Shown piece after piece: positions 1 to 10,360 of a stretch of 64,000 nucleotides of DNA. Positions within the stretch are counted from its first letter, which is position 1, and each line of letters starts with the position of its first letter. Made by a program: the position numbers and the translations under genes. Source of the DNA: Pseudoalteromonas shioyasakiensis (lineage in GTDB: Bacteria; Pseudomonadota; Gammaproteobacteria; Enterobacterales; Alteromonadaceae); assembly GCA_013391845.1 (NCBI GenBank), contig CP058414.1, forward strand, positions 1,784,501-1,848,500. The letters run 5' to 3'. The notes under the pieces were generated by a model. The model saw nothing but the letters and a program-made list of their open reading frames with translations, was not told the origin of the DNA and made no database searches.

Positions 1-140
1 AATTCAAGCAAGTAGCTTTCGGCGCGGTCGCTTTCTAACATATCTGAGCTATCCCATAGCGCAATGACAGCAACGATGCCAACAATGGCAATCGTGACCA
101 TTAGTTCCAATAATGTAAAACCCCGTTGTAATGATTTCAT
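1..140 (-). CDS. Type IV pilin-like / FimT-GspH family protein, N-terminal part only
   Basis: Reading the minus strand from the ATG at 140 gives a class III prepilin N-terminus: a short basic leader ending in Gly, then FTLLELMVTIAIVGIVAV. The Gly-Phe cleavage site, the Glu at +5 and the hydrophobic helix are those cut and methylated by the prepilin peptidase PilD. The frame is open to the window edge, so only about 46 residues are visible. The family (FimT, GspH, minor pilins) acts in type IV pilus or type II secretion pseudopilus assembly at the inner membrane. Which subtype this is cannot be decided from the N-terminus, because that part is shared by all of them. Confidence 0.85.
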   Translation of the reverse strand, partial: MKSLQRGFTLLELMVTIAIVGIVAVIALWDSSDMLESDRAESYLLE

Positions 141-267
141 TGTTATCTCTATTCTGAATCACTTTGTTTAATAATATCATGATTGCTGATTTAATCACCG
201 TAATTCATAGCTTTGTTTGCCATCAGCAATTGGATTGTCTAAAATCGAGTCAATCGAGAAATAATAA

Positions 268-618
<351 letters not shown>

Positions 619-645
619 TAAAATATTAGATTAATCGCAAACATT

Positions 646-671
646 AAAAAGGCGCCCTAGGCGCCTTTTTT
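646..671. terminator. Bidirectional rho-independent terminator between glnB and bamD
   Basis: The stem GGCGCC-CTA-GGCGCC (651-665) is flanked by an A run before and a T run after, so it can stop glnB on the plus strand and bamD on the minus strand. The two genes converge here. Confidence 0.9.
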
Positions 672-686
672 GCTTTTTAAATTATT

Positions 687-1445
687 TTAACGCTTGTTTG
701 CTTCTCGCGTTGCTTTAGCGTGTTCACTTAGCTCAGATAAGCCAAGTTTATTGTAGCTTTTTTCCATGATCTCAAGCGCTTGATCAAGGTAACTACTTTG
801 TGAGTAGTGCTCAACTACATATTTGCCACGGTTAGCAGCAGCAAGGTATGCTTCACGCTCATAGTAGTACTCAGCAACTTTTAACTCGTAGCGTGCCATT
901 TTATTGAGTAACCACACAACACGTCTTTTTGCCTCTGGTGCATAAACACTATTAGGAAAACGTTTTAATAGTGTTGATAAATCAGTAAATGCAACACGAG
1001 TACGGTTTGCATCTCTGTCTGCACGGTCTACACCAAAATATTCTTGGAAGGCGTTTTCATCCGCTTTGATATTCACTAAGCCACGCATGTAGTACATATA
1101 GTCTAAATCTTTGTGGTTTGGATTTAAGCGAATAAAACGGTCGATAGTTGCCAGTGCTTGCTCAGTATTACCTGCTTGATAATGTGCATACACTAAGTCC
1201 ATTTGTACTTGTTTTGATAGAGGACCAAAAGGGTAGCGAGAATCAATAGCGCTTAATAGCTCAATTGCACGAGCATATAAGCCAGAATCTAATGTTTGTT
1301 TGGCATCTTCATATAAAGCTTGCGCAGATTTATTAGGAACGCGTTGGATATCTTCTTGGTCGGGTGCTGATGAACAGGCACCTAAGCCAAGTACAGATAC
1401 TGAAAAAACTATGGCGAACGCACGTTTCCCTATTTTATTTATCAT
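687..1445 (-). CDS. bamD: Outer membrane assembly lipoprotein BamD
   Basis: 252 residues with a lipoprotein signal: a hydrophobic stretch ending LGLGAC, with lipidated Cys at about 24. A TPR-rich body follows (ALYEDAKQTLDSGLYARAIELL, then further helical repeats with YMRGL and PFGPL segments), typical of BamD/ComL/YfiO. BamD is the essential lipoprotein of the BAM complex, which inserts beta-barrel proteins into the outer membrane. It is divergent from rluD, as in E. coli. BamC, another subunit, is encoded at 13904 in this window. Confidence 0.95.
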   Translation of the reverse strand: MINKIGKRAFAIVFSVSVLGLGACSSAPDQEDIQRVPNKSAQALYEDAKQTLDSGLYARAIELLSAIDSRYPFGPLSKQVQMDLVYAHYQAGNTEQALATIDRFIRLNPNHKDLDYMYYMRGLVNIKADENAFQEYFGVDRADRDANRTRVAFTDLSTLLKRFPNSVYAPEAKRRVVWLLNKMARYELKVAEYYYEREAYLAAANRGKYVVEHYSQSSYLDQALEIMEKSYNKLGLSELSEHAKATREANKR

Positions 1446-1574
1446 TTTATTTCTTACCTTCGATGTCTTCGGCTAGGCCAAGTGAGGAAAACCGAGTAAA
1501 CTATACGTATTATATTAAAGCGATTCTAACCCAGTCGAGCACAGCTTGCACTGGTAAATTGGGTAAAGTTACTA

Positions 1575-2552
1575 ATGTCAGAGCAAATTTCTCTCCAAGC
1601 CGAGGTTCCAATTGACCTTGGCGGTAAACGTCTAGACCAAGTATTAGCGCAATTGTTCCCTGATTATTCTCGTTCACGTATAAAAACGTGGATTTTGGAT
1701 GATAAAATCACTGTGAACGGCGAAATTTTAAACACACCACGTGAAAAACTACTCGGTGGCGAAACGGTGAGTGTTGAAACAACCATCGAAGCCCCTCGTG
1801 AATATGAAGCACAAAATATCAAATTAAACATCGTTTATGAAGACGATGATATTTTGGTAATTAATAAACCTATGGGGTTAGTGGTACATCCTGGTGCAGG
1901 TAACCCAGATGGCACAGTATTAAATGCTTTATTACACCATTACCCAGAGATCATCAATGTACCCCGTGCAGGTATTGTCCATCGTCTAGATAAAGACACC
2001 ACAGGATTAATGGTGGTGGCTAAAACTATTCCGGCACAAACACATTTAGTATCTGCACTGCAAAAGCGTGAAAACTTCACCCGTGAATATGAAGCAATTT
2101 GTAATGGCACAATGACTGCTGGTGGTATGGTTGAAAAACCAATTGGTCGACATGCAACAAAACGTACTCACATGGCCGTGCATGAAATGGGCAAACCAGC
2201 GATAACACATTACCGTGTAGCAGAAAAATTCCGTGCTCATACACGCTTACGTTTACGATTAGAAACTGGTCGTACTCACCAAATTCGTGTACACATGGCT
2301 TACTTGAACCATCCATTGGTTGGTGATCAACTATATGGAGGTCGCCCGCGTCCGCCAAAAGGGGCTACACCTGAGCTGTTTCAAATGCTACGTGATTTTA
2401 AACGTCAAGCCTTACATGCCGTTAAGCTCTCTATTGCGCATCCAATTACGGGTGAGTTGATGACATGGCAAGCTCCAATTCCAGATGATATGGCTGCCAT
2501 GACAGAAGCATTACGCGCAGATACCAAAGCAAACCCAAATATCGAGCTTTAA
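1575..2552 (+). CDS. rluD: 23S rRNA pseudouridine synthase RluD
   Basis: 325 residues with an N-terminal S4 RNA-binding domain (GKRLDQVLAQLFPDYSRSRI, about 15-80). The RluA-type catalytic domain contains the signature HRLDKDTTGL with the catalytic Asp, and RTHQIRVH further on. RluD makes the pseudouridines of helix 69 (positions 1911, 1915 and 1917) in 23S rRNA. The length and the neighbours, bamD divergent and pgeF two bases downstream, match the E. coli locus, which supports RluD rather than RluA or RluC. Confidence 0.95.
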   Translation: MSEQISLQAEVPIDLGGKRLDQVLAQLFPDYSRSRIKTWILDDKITVNGEILNTPREKLLGGETVSVETTIEAPREYEAQNIKLNIVYEDDDILVINKPMGLVVHPGAGNPDGTVLNALLHHYPEIINVPRAGIVHRLDKDTTGLMVVAKTIPAQTHLVSALQKRENFTREYEAICNGTMTAGGMVEKPIGRHATKRTHMAVHEMGKPAITHYRVAEKFRAHTRLRLRLETGRTHQIRVHMAYLNHPLVGDQLYGGRPRPPKGATPELFQMLRDFKRQALHAVKLSIAHPITGELMTWQAPIPDDMAAMTEALRADTKANPNIEL

Positions 2553-2554
2553 TT

Positions 2555-3280
2555 GTGATGATCACACCAGCATGGACTGCACCCAAAACTGTTAGCGCAA
2601 TCAGTACCACTCGAAAGGGGGGGGGGTCATTCGCACCGTTTGATAGTTTCAATTTGGGTTTACATGTTGGTGATGATGAACAAGCTGTACTTGCAAATCG
2701 TGCGCTACTAGCAAGTCACTTACCAAATCCCGCGGTTTGGTTAAACCAAGTTCATAGCAGTGATGTGGTTGTGGTTGATGAAAGGTGTGATTTAAGCCTA
2801 GTTCATTCTGCTGATGCGCTGTATACCAATAAAGTAAAACAGCCGCTTGCGATAATGACAGCTGATTGTTTGCCTGTGTTACTTTGCTCGAATTCTGGCA
2901 ATGAAATTGCAGCAGTGCATGGTGGCTGGCGTGGCTTATCACAAGGTATATTGGCAAAAACCATTTCGCATTTCAAAGTGCCTACAAGCGATATTATTGC
3001 TTGGTTAGGCCCTGCTATTGGTCCCTTACAATTTGAAGTTGGGCAAGAGGTTAAAGATTGCTTTTGTTCGCAAAACCCGCTTCACGAACTGGCATTTACA
3101 GCCAAACATGAAAAATACATGGCTGATATCTACTTATTAGCACGTCAGCAATTAGCGCAATTAGGCGTGGCCAATATTTCAGGTGGTGAATACTGTACAG
3201 TCAGTGATAAGTCACAATTTTTCTCTTATCGCCGCGACGGACAAACTGGTCGCATGGCTAGCTTGATCTGGCGCAATTAA
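2555..3280 (+). CDS. pgeF: Peptidoglycan editing factor PgeF / YfiH multicopper polyphenol oxidase family
   Basis: About 241 residues of the YfiH/DUF152 (Cu-oxidase_4) family. The conserved active-site segments are visible: NLGLHVGDD, WLNQVHSSDVV, ADALYTN, ADCLPVLL and AAVHGGWRGL, with the metal-ligand His and Cys residues. E. coli PgeF removes L-Ser-containing errors from cell-wall precursors; family members also show purine nucleoside phosphorylase activity. It begins right after the rluD stop. Either the GTG at 2555 or the ATG at 2558 could be the start. Codons 21-23 sit in an uninterrupted run of ten G that encodes the family's TRxGG loop, a potential slippage site. Confidence 0.92.
   Translation: MMITPAWTAPKTVSAISTTRKGGGSFAPFDSFNLGLHVGDDEQAVLANRALLASHLPNPAVWLNQVHSSDVVVVDERCDLSLVHSADALYTNKVKQPLAIMTADCLPVLLCSNSGNEIAAVHGGWRGLSQGILAKTISHFKVPTSDIIAWLGPAIGPLQFEVGQEVKDCFCSQNPLHELAFTAKHEKYMADIYLLARQQLAQLGVANISGGEYCTVSDKSQFFSYRRDGQTGRMASLIWRN
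2617..2626 (+). repeat. Homopolymer of ten G inside pgeF
   Basis: Ten consecutive G lie within the pgeF coding sequence and encode three Gly codons after Lys. The frame is intact as given. A gain or loss of one G would truncate the protein early. Confidence 0.95.
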
Positions 3281-3314
3281 TACGCCTTTTTTGTGATTAA
3301 ATTTTCTTCTCTTA

Positions 3315-3344
3315 CTTGAACAAATCACTAACCATACCCATTAA
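3315..3344 (+). promoter_or_regulatory. Sigma-32 (RpoH) heat-shock promoter of clpB
   Basis: CTTGAA at 3315-3320 is followed 16 bases later by CCCATTAA at 3337-3344. This matches the RpoH consensus (CTTGAA, 13-17 bases, CCCATNT). It lies 35 bases before the clpB start, and clpB is a classic heat-shock gene. Confidence 0.8.
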
Positions 3345-3378
3345 TTAAGCAATTAGATTTTTTAATAGGTAAACCCTT

Positions 3379-5955
3379 ATGCGTTTAGATAGATTTACAA
3401 GTAAATTTCAATCTGCGCTTTCAGATGCGCAGTCATTAGCACTTGGGCGAGATCATCAATTTATTGAGCCTGTGCATTTAATGTATTCATTGCTTCAACA
3501 AAATGGCTCGAGTGTGCGTGCGCTACTTGCACAAGCCGGTGTGAGTGCTGATGAGTTAAACACCAAGTTATCTCAAGAAATCGAAAAACTGTTTAAAGTT
3601 GAAGGCATTGGTGGCGATGTTCAGCTGTCAAACAACCTGATTTCGTTAATTAACTTGTGTGATAAATATGCTCAAAAGCGAAAAGATAAATTCATTTCGA
3701 GTGAGTTATTTGTTCTTGCCGCGTGTGACGATAAAGGCCCATTAGGCGACATTTTTAAAGCGCTAAATATTACTTCTAGCAAAATTGAAGCAGCAATCGA
3801 AGCTATTCGTGGTGGTCAAAAGGTTGATGATCCGAATGCTGAAGAAACCCGTCAGGCATTAAAAAAATTCACAATCGATTTAACTGAGCGAGCAGAGCAA
3901 GGCAAGCTAGACCCTGTAATTGGCCGGGATGACGAAATTCGTCGTACTATTCAAGTATTACAACGCCGTACTAAAAATAATCCGGTATTAATTGGTGAGC
4001 CGGGCGTGGGTAAAACGGCGATTGCCGAAGGTTTAGCACAGCGGATCATCAATGGAGAGGTACCTGAAGGCTTAAAGAATAAGCGAGTATTATCGCTTGA
4101 TTTAGGTGCTTTAGTTGCTGGTGCTAAATACCGTGGTGAATTCGAAGAGCGTTTAAAGTCAGTGTTGAATGAACTAGCCAAAGAAGAAGGGCAAGTCATC
4201 CTCTTTATTGATGAAATCCATACTATGGTAGGCGCAGGTAAGACAGACGGCGCAATGGATGCAGGTAATATGCTAAAACCAGCACTTGCCCGTGGTGAGT
4301 TACATTGTGTGGGTGCCACAACTCTTGATGAGTATCGTCAATATATTGAAAAAGATGCCGCTTTAGAGCGTCGTTTCCAAAAAGTATTTGTTGATGAACC
4401 ATCGGTTGAAGACACCATTGCGATTTTACGTGGTTTAAAAGAGCGTTATGAGCTTCATCACTCAGTTGATATTACCGATCCGGCCATTGTTGCTGCGGCG
4501 CAGCTGTCGCACCGTTACATTAGTGATCGCCAATTGCCAGATAAAGCGATTGATTTAATTGACGAAGCGGGCTCTTCAATTCGTTTGCAAATTGACTCAA
4601 AACCGGAATCTTTAGATAAGCTAGAGCGTCGTATTATTCAGTTAAAACTGGAAGATAACGCCCTTGCAAAAGAGAAAGACGAAGCGAGCCAAAAACGTCG
4701 TACTGAGATGCAAGAGTTGATCACTGAGCTTGAAGCCCAATACCGCGAACTAGACGAAGTTTGGAATGCTGAGAAGGCTTCATTACAGGGCACACAAGTC
4801 ATTAAAGCTGAGCTTGAGCAAGCGCGTCTTGATTTAGATGTTGCGCGTCGTGCAAGTGATTTACAGCGCATGTCTGAACTCCAGTATGGTCGTATTCCTG
4901 AACTTGAGCGTAAACTTGACCTTGCTTCACAGGCCGAAATGCAAGAAATGAGCTTGCTTAAAAACCAAGTTGGTGAAGACGAAATCGCAGAGATTTTATC
5001 GCGTTGGACAGGTATTCCTGTATCCAAAATGTTGCAAGGGGAGCGCGAAAAGCTACTTAAGATGGAAGATGAACTGCATCATAAAGTGATTGGTCAAGAT
5101 GAAGCCGTTGTCGCGGTTGCGAATGCAATTCGTCGCTCTCGAGCAGGGCTTGCTGATCCAAATCGCCCAATCGGTTCATTCTTATTCTTAGGCCCGACAG
5201 GGGTAGGTAAAACTGAGCTGACCAAAGCACTAGCCAGCTTCATGTTTGACACTGAAGATGCCATGGTGCGCATTGATATGTCGGAGTTTATGGAGAAACA
5301 CTCGGTGGCACGTTTAGTGGGTGCACCTCCGGGTTATGTTGGCTATGAAGAGGGGGGCTATTTAACTGAAGCAGTTCGCCGTCGTCCGTATTCAGTCATT
5401 TTATTGGATGAGGTCGAAAAAGCGCACCCTGATGTATTTAACATCTTACTGCAAGTACTTGATGATGGCCGCTTAACGGATGGTCAGGGCCGTACCGTTG
5501 ATTTCAAAAATACGGTTATCATTATGACTTCTAACTTAGGCTCTGACATTATCCAAGAGCAAGCTGGTTCAAATGATTATGCAGGCTTAAAAGAAAAAGT
5601 GATGGGCGTATTGGTTAGTCAGTTCCGTCCTGAGTTTATTAACCGAATCGACGAAACCGTGGTATTCCATCCACTTGCTAATGAACACATTAAAGAAATT
5701 GCTGACATTCAGTTAAGTAAGCTACGTGAGCGATTAACTGAAAAAGGCTACATTCTTGAAGTAACGGATGCAGCCCTAGACCGCATCGCTGAAAGTGGTT
5801 TTGATCCAGTGTATGGGGCAAGGCCTTTAAAACGTGCTATACAACATACCATTGAAAATCCATTAGCACAGCGATTATTAGGTGGGGATTATCAGCCGGG
5901 TGCCATCATCCATATTGATGCTGATGAGAATGGACTTGTTTTCTCGAGTCGTTAA
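3379..5955 (+). CDS. clpB: ATP-dependent disaggregase ClpB
   Basis: 858 residues, full length. The order is a ClpN domain (1-145), a first AAA+ module with Walker [10 protein letters not shown] and Walker B LFIDEIH, a long coiled-coil middle domain rich in Glu/Lys/Arg (about 410-525), and a second AAA+ module with Walker [10 protein letters not shown] and Walker [15 protein letters not shown]. The middle domain separates ClpB from ClpA and ClpX, and no IGF/IGL loop for ClpP is needed. With DnaK/DnaJ/GrpE it pulls polypeptides out of cytosolic aggregates after heat stress. The upstream sigma-32 promoter fits. A hairpin terminator follows. Confidence 0.98.
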   Translation: MRLDRFTSKFQSALSDAQSLALGRDHQFIEPVHLMYSLLQQNGSSVRALLAQAGVSADELNTKLSQEIEKLFKVEGIGGDVQLSNNLISLINLCDKYAQKRKDKFISSELFVLAACDDKGPLGDIFKALNITSSKIEAAIEAIRGGQKVDDPNAEETRQALKKFTIDLTERAEQGKLDPVIGRDDEIRRTIQVLQRRTKNNPVLIGEPGVGKTAIAEGLAQRIINGEVPEGLKNKRVLSLDLGALVAGAKYRGEFEERLKSVLNELAKEEGQVILFIDEIHTMVGAGKTDGAMDAGNMLKPALARGELHCVGATTLDEYRQYIEKDAALERRFQKVFVDEPSVEDTIAILRGLKERYELHHSVDITDPAIVAAAQLSHRYISDRQLPDKAIDLIDEAGSSIRLQIDSKPESLDKLERRIIQLKLEDNALAKEKDEASQKRRTEMQELITELEAQYRELDEVWNAEKASLQGTQVIKAELEQARLDLDVARRASDLQRMSELQYGRIPELERKLDLASQAEMQEMSLLKNQVGEDEIAEILSRWTGIPVSKMLQGEREKLLKMEDELHHKVIGQDEAVVAVANAIRRSRAGLADPNRPIGSFLFLGPTGVGKTELTKALASFMFDTEDAMVRIDMSEFMEKHSVARLVGAPPGYVGYEEGGYLTEAVRRRPYSVILLDEVEKAHPDVFNILLQVLDDGRLTDGQGRTVDFKNTVIIMTSNLGSDIIQEQAGSNDYAGLKEKVMGVLVSQFRPEFINRIDETVVFHPLANEHIKEIADIQLSKLRERLTEKGYILEVTDAALDRIAESGFDPVYGARPLKRAIQHTIENPLAQRLLGGDYQPGAIIHIDADENGLVFSSR

Positions 5956-5969
5956 TTAGCCCTAAAAAC

Positions 5970-6001
5970 AAAAGCCGCATCATTTTGAAGCGGCTTTTTT
6001 G
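5970..6001. terminator. Bidirectional terminator between clpB and the chemoreceptor gene
   Basis: Stem AAAGCCGC (5971-5978) pairs with GCGGCTTT (5990-5997) around an 11-base loop, with a T run after it and A residues before it. The flanking genes converge. Confidence 0.88.
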
Positions 6002-6013
6002 TATCAGTTAAGT

Positions 6014-7561
6014 TTAAACTTTAAAGGTTAACAGCATATCGTTAACTTTGCGCGAGCCTTCAACAAGCCCCGCTGCATCTTTAGCTACGTTGTAGCTAAG
6101 CTTTAAGTTCTCTTCGCTGTGTCCTTTTATGCTTTCTACATTTTCGCGTATATCGGTGCTAACAACTTGTTGTTCCTCTGCAGCCGTCGAAATCTCAGTC
6201 GCAAGGCCTGATATTTCATCAATTTGTGCGAAGATGCTCGCTAGCTCAGTTTGAGTGTGAGCAGTAGTATCAACACAATTATCTGCTTGCGCTTTAGTTG
6301 ATTGCATCACTTTAGACCAGCTAAATAACGTATCTTGGATCTCTTTAATTGAGCTGTGAATTTGTGCTGTCGCATTTTGAGTACGTGAAGAAAGTGCGCG
6401 TACTTCATCTGCTACAACCGCAAAACCACGGCCATGCTCACCTGCACGTGCTGCTTCAATTGCAGCATTCAGCGCTAATAAGTTTGTTTGTTCAGCAATG
6501 CCTTCAATCTCACTCATTACTTGGCCTATTTTGTCAGCTTCACTAGCAAGAGAGTTAGCGGTAGTGGCTGCTTGCTCTACTTGGTTAGCTAGATCAGACA
6601 CCATGCTGCTATTATCTTCAATATGCAGTTTGATATCGTTACAGCTTTGGTAAGTTGTTTTAACCTTGTCTGCAGTGTGATGAGTATTTGCTGAAATCTC
6701 GCCAATAGTTGCACTCATTTGTGTCATTGCCGTAGCAATATCACTTAAACGTTGACCTTGTGCAGCAATACCTTGCTCGGTTAGTGACGATTGTTTATCT
6801 AAGTTGGTAGCAATGTCTTTGAATGAGTAAGTAGAGTCTTTAACACGACCTAATACAGTTCTAAGCTTAGCGAACAGCATTTGCTGATTATAGGCAGCAA
6901 TACTAAAAGGATGTGAACCTGAATACACATAGCGTGATACTGAATCAAACTCTGCACGTTGCTGCTTTAAATGGCTTGGGGTTACAACGAGCTCGTCATA
7001 ATTTAATGCAAAAAGGAGTGCTACAACGGCACAGCTCGCTAAGGCAACCATCCATGAAGTAGTAAACGCTAAGCCGACAATGCCTGCAAATAAAATAACC
7101 GCAGACAAAATTTGTCTCAGCGAAATATTTTCACGAAATGACGCGACTGATTTTCCATTATTAATCTTAGTGTACAGTGCCGTTGCACGGTCTTTTAATT
7201 GTTCAGATGGCTTAGTTCGAACTGACTGATAGCCAACCAACTGACCATGTTCATAAATGGGTGTAACAAATGCATCAACCCAATAGTAACGACCATCTTT
7301 ACAGAGATTTTTAACCATGCCACGCCAAGAATGGCCTTGCTTTAGTTTTTCCCACATTTCTTTAAATGCCGCTTTTGGCATGTCAGGGTGGCGAACAATA
7401 TTATGATTTTTTCCGAGTAGCTCTTCCTCGGTGTAACCTGCAATCGTACAAAATTCCTTATTTACGTATGTGATGACACCGCGTAAATCTGTAGTAGAGA
7501 CAAGCTCTTGATTATCAGAGTATGTCACTTCTTGATTAATGATTTCTTGCCCACGACGCAT
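6014..7561 (-). CDS. PAS domain-containing methyl-accepting chemotaxis protein (Aer-like)
   Basis: 515 residues. An N-terminal PAS domain (about 15-125) has the Aer-like sequence [15 protein letters not shown]...[21 protein letters not shown]. Two close hydrophobic segments (about 150-190) form a membrane hairpin. The C-terminal half is the MCP signalling coiled coil with the highly conserved tip [19 protein letters not shown]. There is no periplasmic ligand domain, so it should sense an internal cue such as redox or oxygen state, as FAD-bound Aer does. The PAS cofactor is inferred, not seen. There is no C-terminal CheR pentapeptide. It is monocistronic. Confidence 0.93.
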   Translation of the reverse strand: MRRGQEIINQEVTYSDNQELVSTTDLRGVITYVNKEFCTIAGYTEEELLGKNHNIVRHPDMPKAAFKEMWEKLKQGHSWRGMVKNLCKDGRYYWVDAFVTPIYEHGQLVGYQSVRTKPSEQLKDRATALYTKINNGKSVASFRENISLRQILSAVILFAGIVGLAFTTSWMVALASCAVVALLFALNYDELVVTPSHLKQQRAEFDSVSRYVYSGSHPFSIAAYNQQMLFAKLRTVLGRVKDSTYSFKDIATNLDKQSSLTEQGIAAQGQRLSDIATAMTQMSATIGEISANTHHTADKVKTTYQSCNDIKLHIEDNSSMVSDLANQVEQAATTANSLASEADKIGQVMSEIEGIAEQTNLLALNAAIEAARAGEHGRGFAVVADEVRALSSRTQNATAQIHSSIKEIQDTLFSWSKVMQSTKAQADNCVDTTAHTQTELASIFAQIDEISGLATEISTAAEEQQVVSTDIRENVESIKGHSEENLKLSYNVAKDAAGLVEGSRKVNDMLLTFKV

Positions 7562-7953
7562 ATGAGTCCTCGAAATATACTTTTTTATGGTGTGCGGATT
7601 ATAGTCTCAGAAAAATGTAAGGGAAGGGGGTGCATATAGATAACTATGAAAGTTTTAAAAATTTCATCTTCCCTTTGATCTAAAACAATATCTTGCTTGA
7701 ATTATTATGTTTAGCCTCAGTCTTTTATATTAGTTAAAAGGCTCAGTATCCTCAAGAAATAAGTCTAAATAGTATTTTAAATGTTTTTAGCAACAATGAA
7801 GTGCCGCCAAAGCAATTGTATATTGTCCCTCACAATGGCAAGATTGAGCATCAAGTGAACGGGTACTAAATGAAACTGATTTTTCTGACTTGAGTAATTA
7901 CTTTTTGCCCCCATACACTTAGGATTACAGCCACGTGGCTCGAGGAAGCATTT
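7562..7953. other. Intergenic region between chemoreceptor gene and gshA
   Basis: 392 AT-rich bases between divergent genes. The only open frames are very short (about 20 codons) and lack a ribosome site. It must hold the promoters of both genes, but no strong -35/-10 pair stands out. Confidence 0.5.
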
Positions 7954-9528
7954 TTGATAAAACATGATTTAAATAAAACGCTAGAGGCGTTAACAGTACA
8001 ATTTCCTAACGCAATTAATGGGATTAAACGTGGTATCGAGCGAGAAGCATTAAGGATCAAACCAAATGGTGTTATCTCACAGCAAGGTCATCCAAAAGGC
8101 GTTGGTAGCGCTTTAACTAATGATCATGTCACCACTGATTTTTCGGAATCGCTATTAGAATTTATTACACCGGTAAGTACGTCTGCAGAGCAAACCTTAG
8201 CTCAGCTAAAAGATCTGCAAAAGTTCACCTTGTCTCAGATGGATGATGAGCTCTTATGGCCTATCAGCATGCCGTGTTTTATTGAGCATCAAGACGACAT
8301 CGTACTGGCACAGTTTGGTGACTCAAATATTGGCCGCATGAAAACACTTTATCGTGAAGGTTTAAAGAATCGCTATGGCAGTATGATGCAAGCAATTGCT
8401 GGTGTGCATTTTAATATTTCTTTTCCTGAGAGCTTATGGCAAAGCTTGTATAGTTTAAACGGCAGCCAAGGCACACTCGCTGATTCTATTTCGAATGGGT
8501 ATTTGGGACTTATTCGTAACTTTAAACGTGAGCTTTGGTTGATCAGCTTTTTATTTGGTGCATCGCCAGCATTGTGTAGTTCATTTTTGCAAGGGCGCGA
8601 AACAGACTTACCATTTAAAAAACTAGGTAAAGGTACTCTTTACTTAGAAGTTGGCACTGCGCTGCGTTTGGGGAACCTTGGTTATACCAACAGTGCGCAA
8701 TCGTCTTTGCGTGTTATGTACAACTCATTAGAAGAATATGTAGCAGGTTTAAAAGAAGCGATTCATACGCCATCTGATATTTATGACCATATTGATGATT
8801 ACACAAGTGCTGAACCAAAGCAGTTAAACAAAAATATTCTGCAAATCGAAAATGAGTTTTATTCACCAATTCGTCCTAAGCGCAACGCAGCATCAGGCGA
8901 AACTCCTACAGATGCATTACTTCGTGGTGGTATAGAATACATTGAGGTAAGGGCATTAGATGTTAACCCATTTAGTGAAACGGGTATCGACTTACAGCAA
9001 ATACGCTTTTTAGACGTATTCCTAACTTACTGCTTATTAAATGACTCTCCAGAGATGGATTGGCAAGAACAAAAGTTGAGCACTACCAACCTCGATGCGG
9101 TTGTTAATGAAGGCCGAGATCCAGAATTAACACTTAACAAGCAAGGCGAAATAGTTCGCCTGACAGATTGGGCTAAAACAATTTTTAGTAATTTAACTGC
9201 CGTTGCATGTTATATGGATAATGCATACGGGGTAAGTTATTACAGTGAAACTATTGCTGAGCTTGCAACCTGGGTACAAGATCCTAGAAAAACATACTCT
9301 GGCAAATACGTAGCAACACTTGCAAAAGAGAACCTAGATAATGGTAATTTTGCATTAGCACTTGCACAGCAGTACAAGCAAAGCCATCTTGCGTCACAGT
9401 ATCAATTTTATGATCATGCATTTTTAGCGAAACAAGCTGCTGACTCTGTGCTTAAAGAGCGTGAAGTTAAAGCTGCCGATAGCGAAACGTTTACTGCTTT
9501 TTTAGATGACTATTTTGCTAAAGCTTAG
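7954..9528 (+). CDS. gshA: Glutamate-cysteine ligase GshA
   Basis: 524 residues, a proteobacterial type I glutamate-cysteine ligase, the first and rate-limiting step of glutathione synthesis. Family segments are plain: IKRGIEREALRI, TDFSESLLEFITP, WPISMPCFI, TLYREGLKNRYG, SSFLQGR, YIEVRALDVNPFSETGI. The start is TTG at 7954, preceded by GAGGA seven bases upstream; no better ATG precedes the conserved N-terminus, and E. coli gshA also uses TTG. The luxS gene that follows gshA in E. coli is not here; a lipoprotein gene follows instead. Confidence 0.96.
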   Translation: MIKHDLNKTLEALTVQFPNAINGIKRGIEREALRIKPNGVISQQGHPKGVGSALTNDHVTTDFSESLLEFITPVSTSAEQTLAQLKDLQKFTLSQMDDELLWPISMPCFIEHQDDIVLAQFGDSNIGRMKTLYREGLKNRYGSMMQAIAGVHFNISFPESLWQSLYSLNGSQGTLADSISNGYLGLIRNFKRELWLISFLFGASPALCSSFLQGRETDLPFKKLGKGTLYLEVGTALRLGNLGYTNSAQSSLRVMYNSLEEYVAGLKEAIHTPSDIYDHIDDYTSAEPKQLNKNILQIENEFYSPIRPKRNAASGETPTDALLRGGIEYIEVRALDVNPFSETGIDLQQIRFLDVFLTYCLLNDSPEMDWQEQKLSTTNLDAVVNEGRDPELTLNKQGEIVRLTDWAKTIFSNLTAVACYMDNAYGVSYYSETIAELATWVQDPRKTYSGKYVATLAKENLDNGNFALALAQQYKQSHLASQYQFYDHAFLAKQAADSVLKEREVKAADSETFTAFLDDYFAKA

Positions 9529-9548
9529 TAAGGTGAAGACATAAAAAA

Positions 9549-9570
9549 ACGCAGCCTATGGTGGCTGCGT
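9549..9570 (+). terminator. Hairpin after gshA without U tract
   Basis: ACGCAGCC (9549-9556) pairs with GGCTGCGT (9563-9570). An A run precedes it but no T run follows, so it may be a weak or reverse-acting terminator or only an RNA-stabilising structure. Confidence 0.4.
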
Positions 9571-9664
9571 CAAAGATTCTTCAGGGATGAAACAATGCTA
9601 TACTGCTGCATTCATAAGTTCAGACTGACCTGATAAGAAAAAGTTCAGCGAGATCCAAAAAAAA

Positions 9665-10273
9665 ATGAAAAAAAGTATAATTATTTTATCGCTGGCCGCA
9701 TCATTGGCTGGATGTGCAACCGCTCCTCCAGAGCAACCCCATGATATCTGTAAGATTTTTGAAGAAAAGCCTGATTGGTACTACGATGCCCGCGATGCTC
9801 AAGAAAAATGGGGATCGCCTAAACATGTGCTAATGAGCATGATGTATCAAGAAAGCTCATTTCGTCATGATGCTGCTCCGCCAATGGAATACTTCTTATG
9901 GGTTATTCCAATAGGTCGTGCCAGTTCTGCCTATGGCTATTCACAAGCGAAAACACCTACTTGGTCAGATTACATCCGAGAAACAGGCAACAGCGGTGCA
10001 GACAGGGATGATTTTGATGATGCTATCGACTTTATGGCGTGGTTTGTTTACAAAACTCATAAAGTAAATGGTGTATCGAAATGGGACGCGTACGCACAAT
10101 ACCTAAATTACCATGAAGGATGGGGCGGCTATAAGCGTGGTACTTATAAAAGTAAAAAGTGGTTAATGAGTGTTGCAAATAAAGTTAAACATCGAGCTAG
10201 CCGTTATGGCGCGCAACTTAAAAAGTGTGAAGCAGATCTAGATAAAAACTGGTTTGAGCGTTTATTTAGTTAA
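9665..10273 (+). CDS. Lipoprotein with lysozyme-like (SLT/transglycosylase) fold
   Basis: 202 residues. A lipoprotein signal ends LAGC with the lipidated Cys at 17. The segment MMYQESSFRHDA (Glu63) matches the catalytic Glu-Ser-Ser/Phe motif of lytic transglycosylases, and SAYGYSQAKTPTW resembles their GxxGLMQ helix. The later YLNYHEGWGGYKRGTY looks like the conserved tyrosine/His substrate helix. It probably cleaves or binds peptidoglycan from the inner leaflet of the outer membrane. It is not obviously MltA-MltF, and the exact family is unassigned. Activity is inferred from the motif only. Confidence 0.72.
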   Translation: MKKSIIILSLAASLAGCATAPPEQPHDICKIFEEKPDWYYDARDAQEKWGSPKHVLMSMMYQESSFRHDAAPPMEYFLWVIPIGRASSAYGYSQAKTPTWSDYIRETGNSGADRDDFDDAIDFMAWFVYKTHKVNGVSKWDAYAQYLNYHEGWGGYKRGTYKSKKWLMSVANKVKHRASRYGAQLKKCEADLDKNWFERLFS

Positions 10274-10325
10274 TAGAGCATTGACGCAACCGTTTGGACT
10301 TTAAATTTTTACCAAATGTGTCTTT

Positions 10326-10358
10326 AAAAAGGCTATCAAATCTTTGATAGCCTTTTTT
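10326..10358. terminator. Bidirectional terminator between SLT lipoprotein gene and queC
   Basis: GGCTATCAAA (10331-10340) pairs with TTTGATAGCC (10343-10352), with an A5 run before and a T6 run after. The genes converge. Confidence 0.9.
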
Positions 10359-10360
10359 GT

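Noticed and set aside
3951..5027. Minus-strand open frames inside clpB
   Set aside because: They lie opposite a strongly conserved gene, have Ser/Arg-rich shadow composition and no ribosome site. The same holds for minus-strand frames inside smc, ligA, pgi, zwf-pgl and the TonB receptor.
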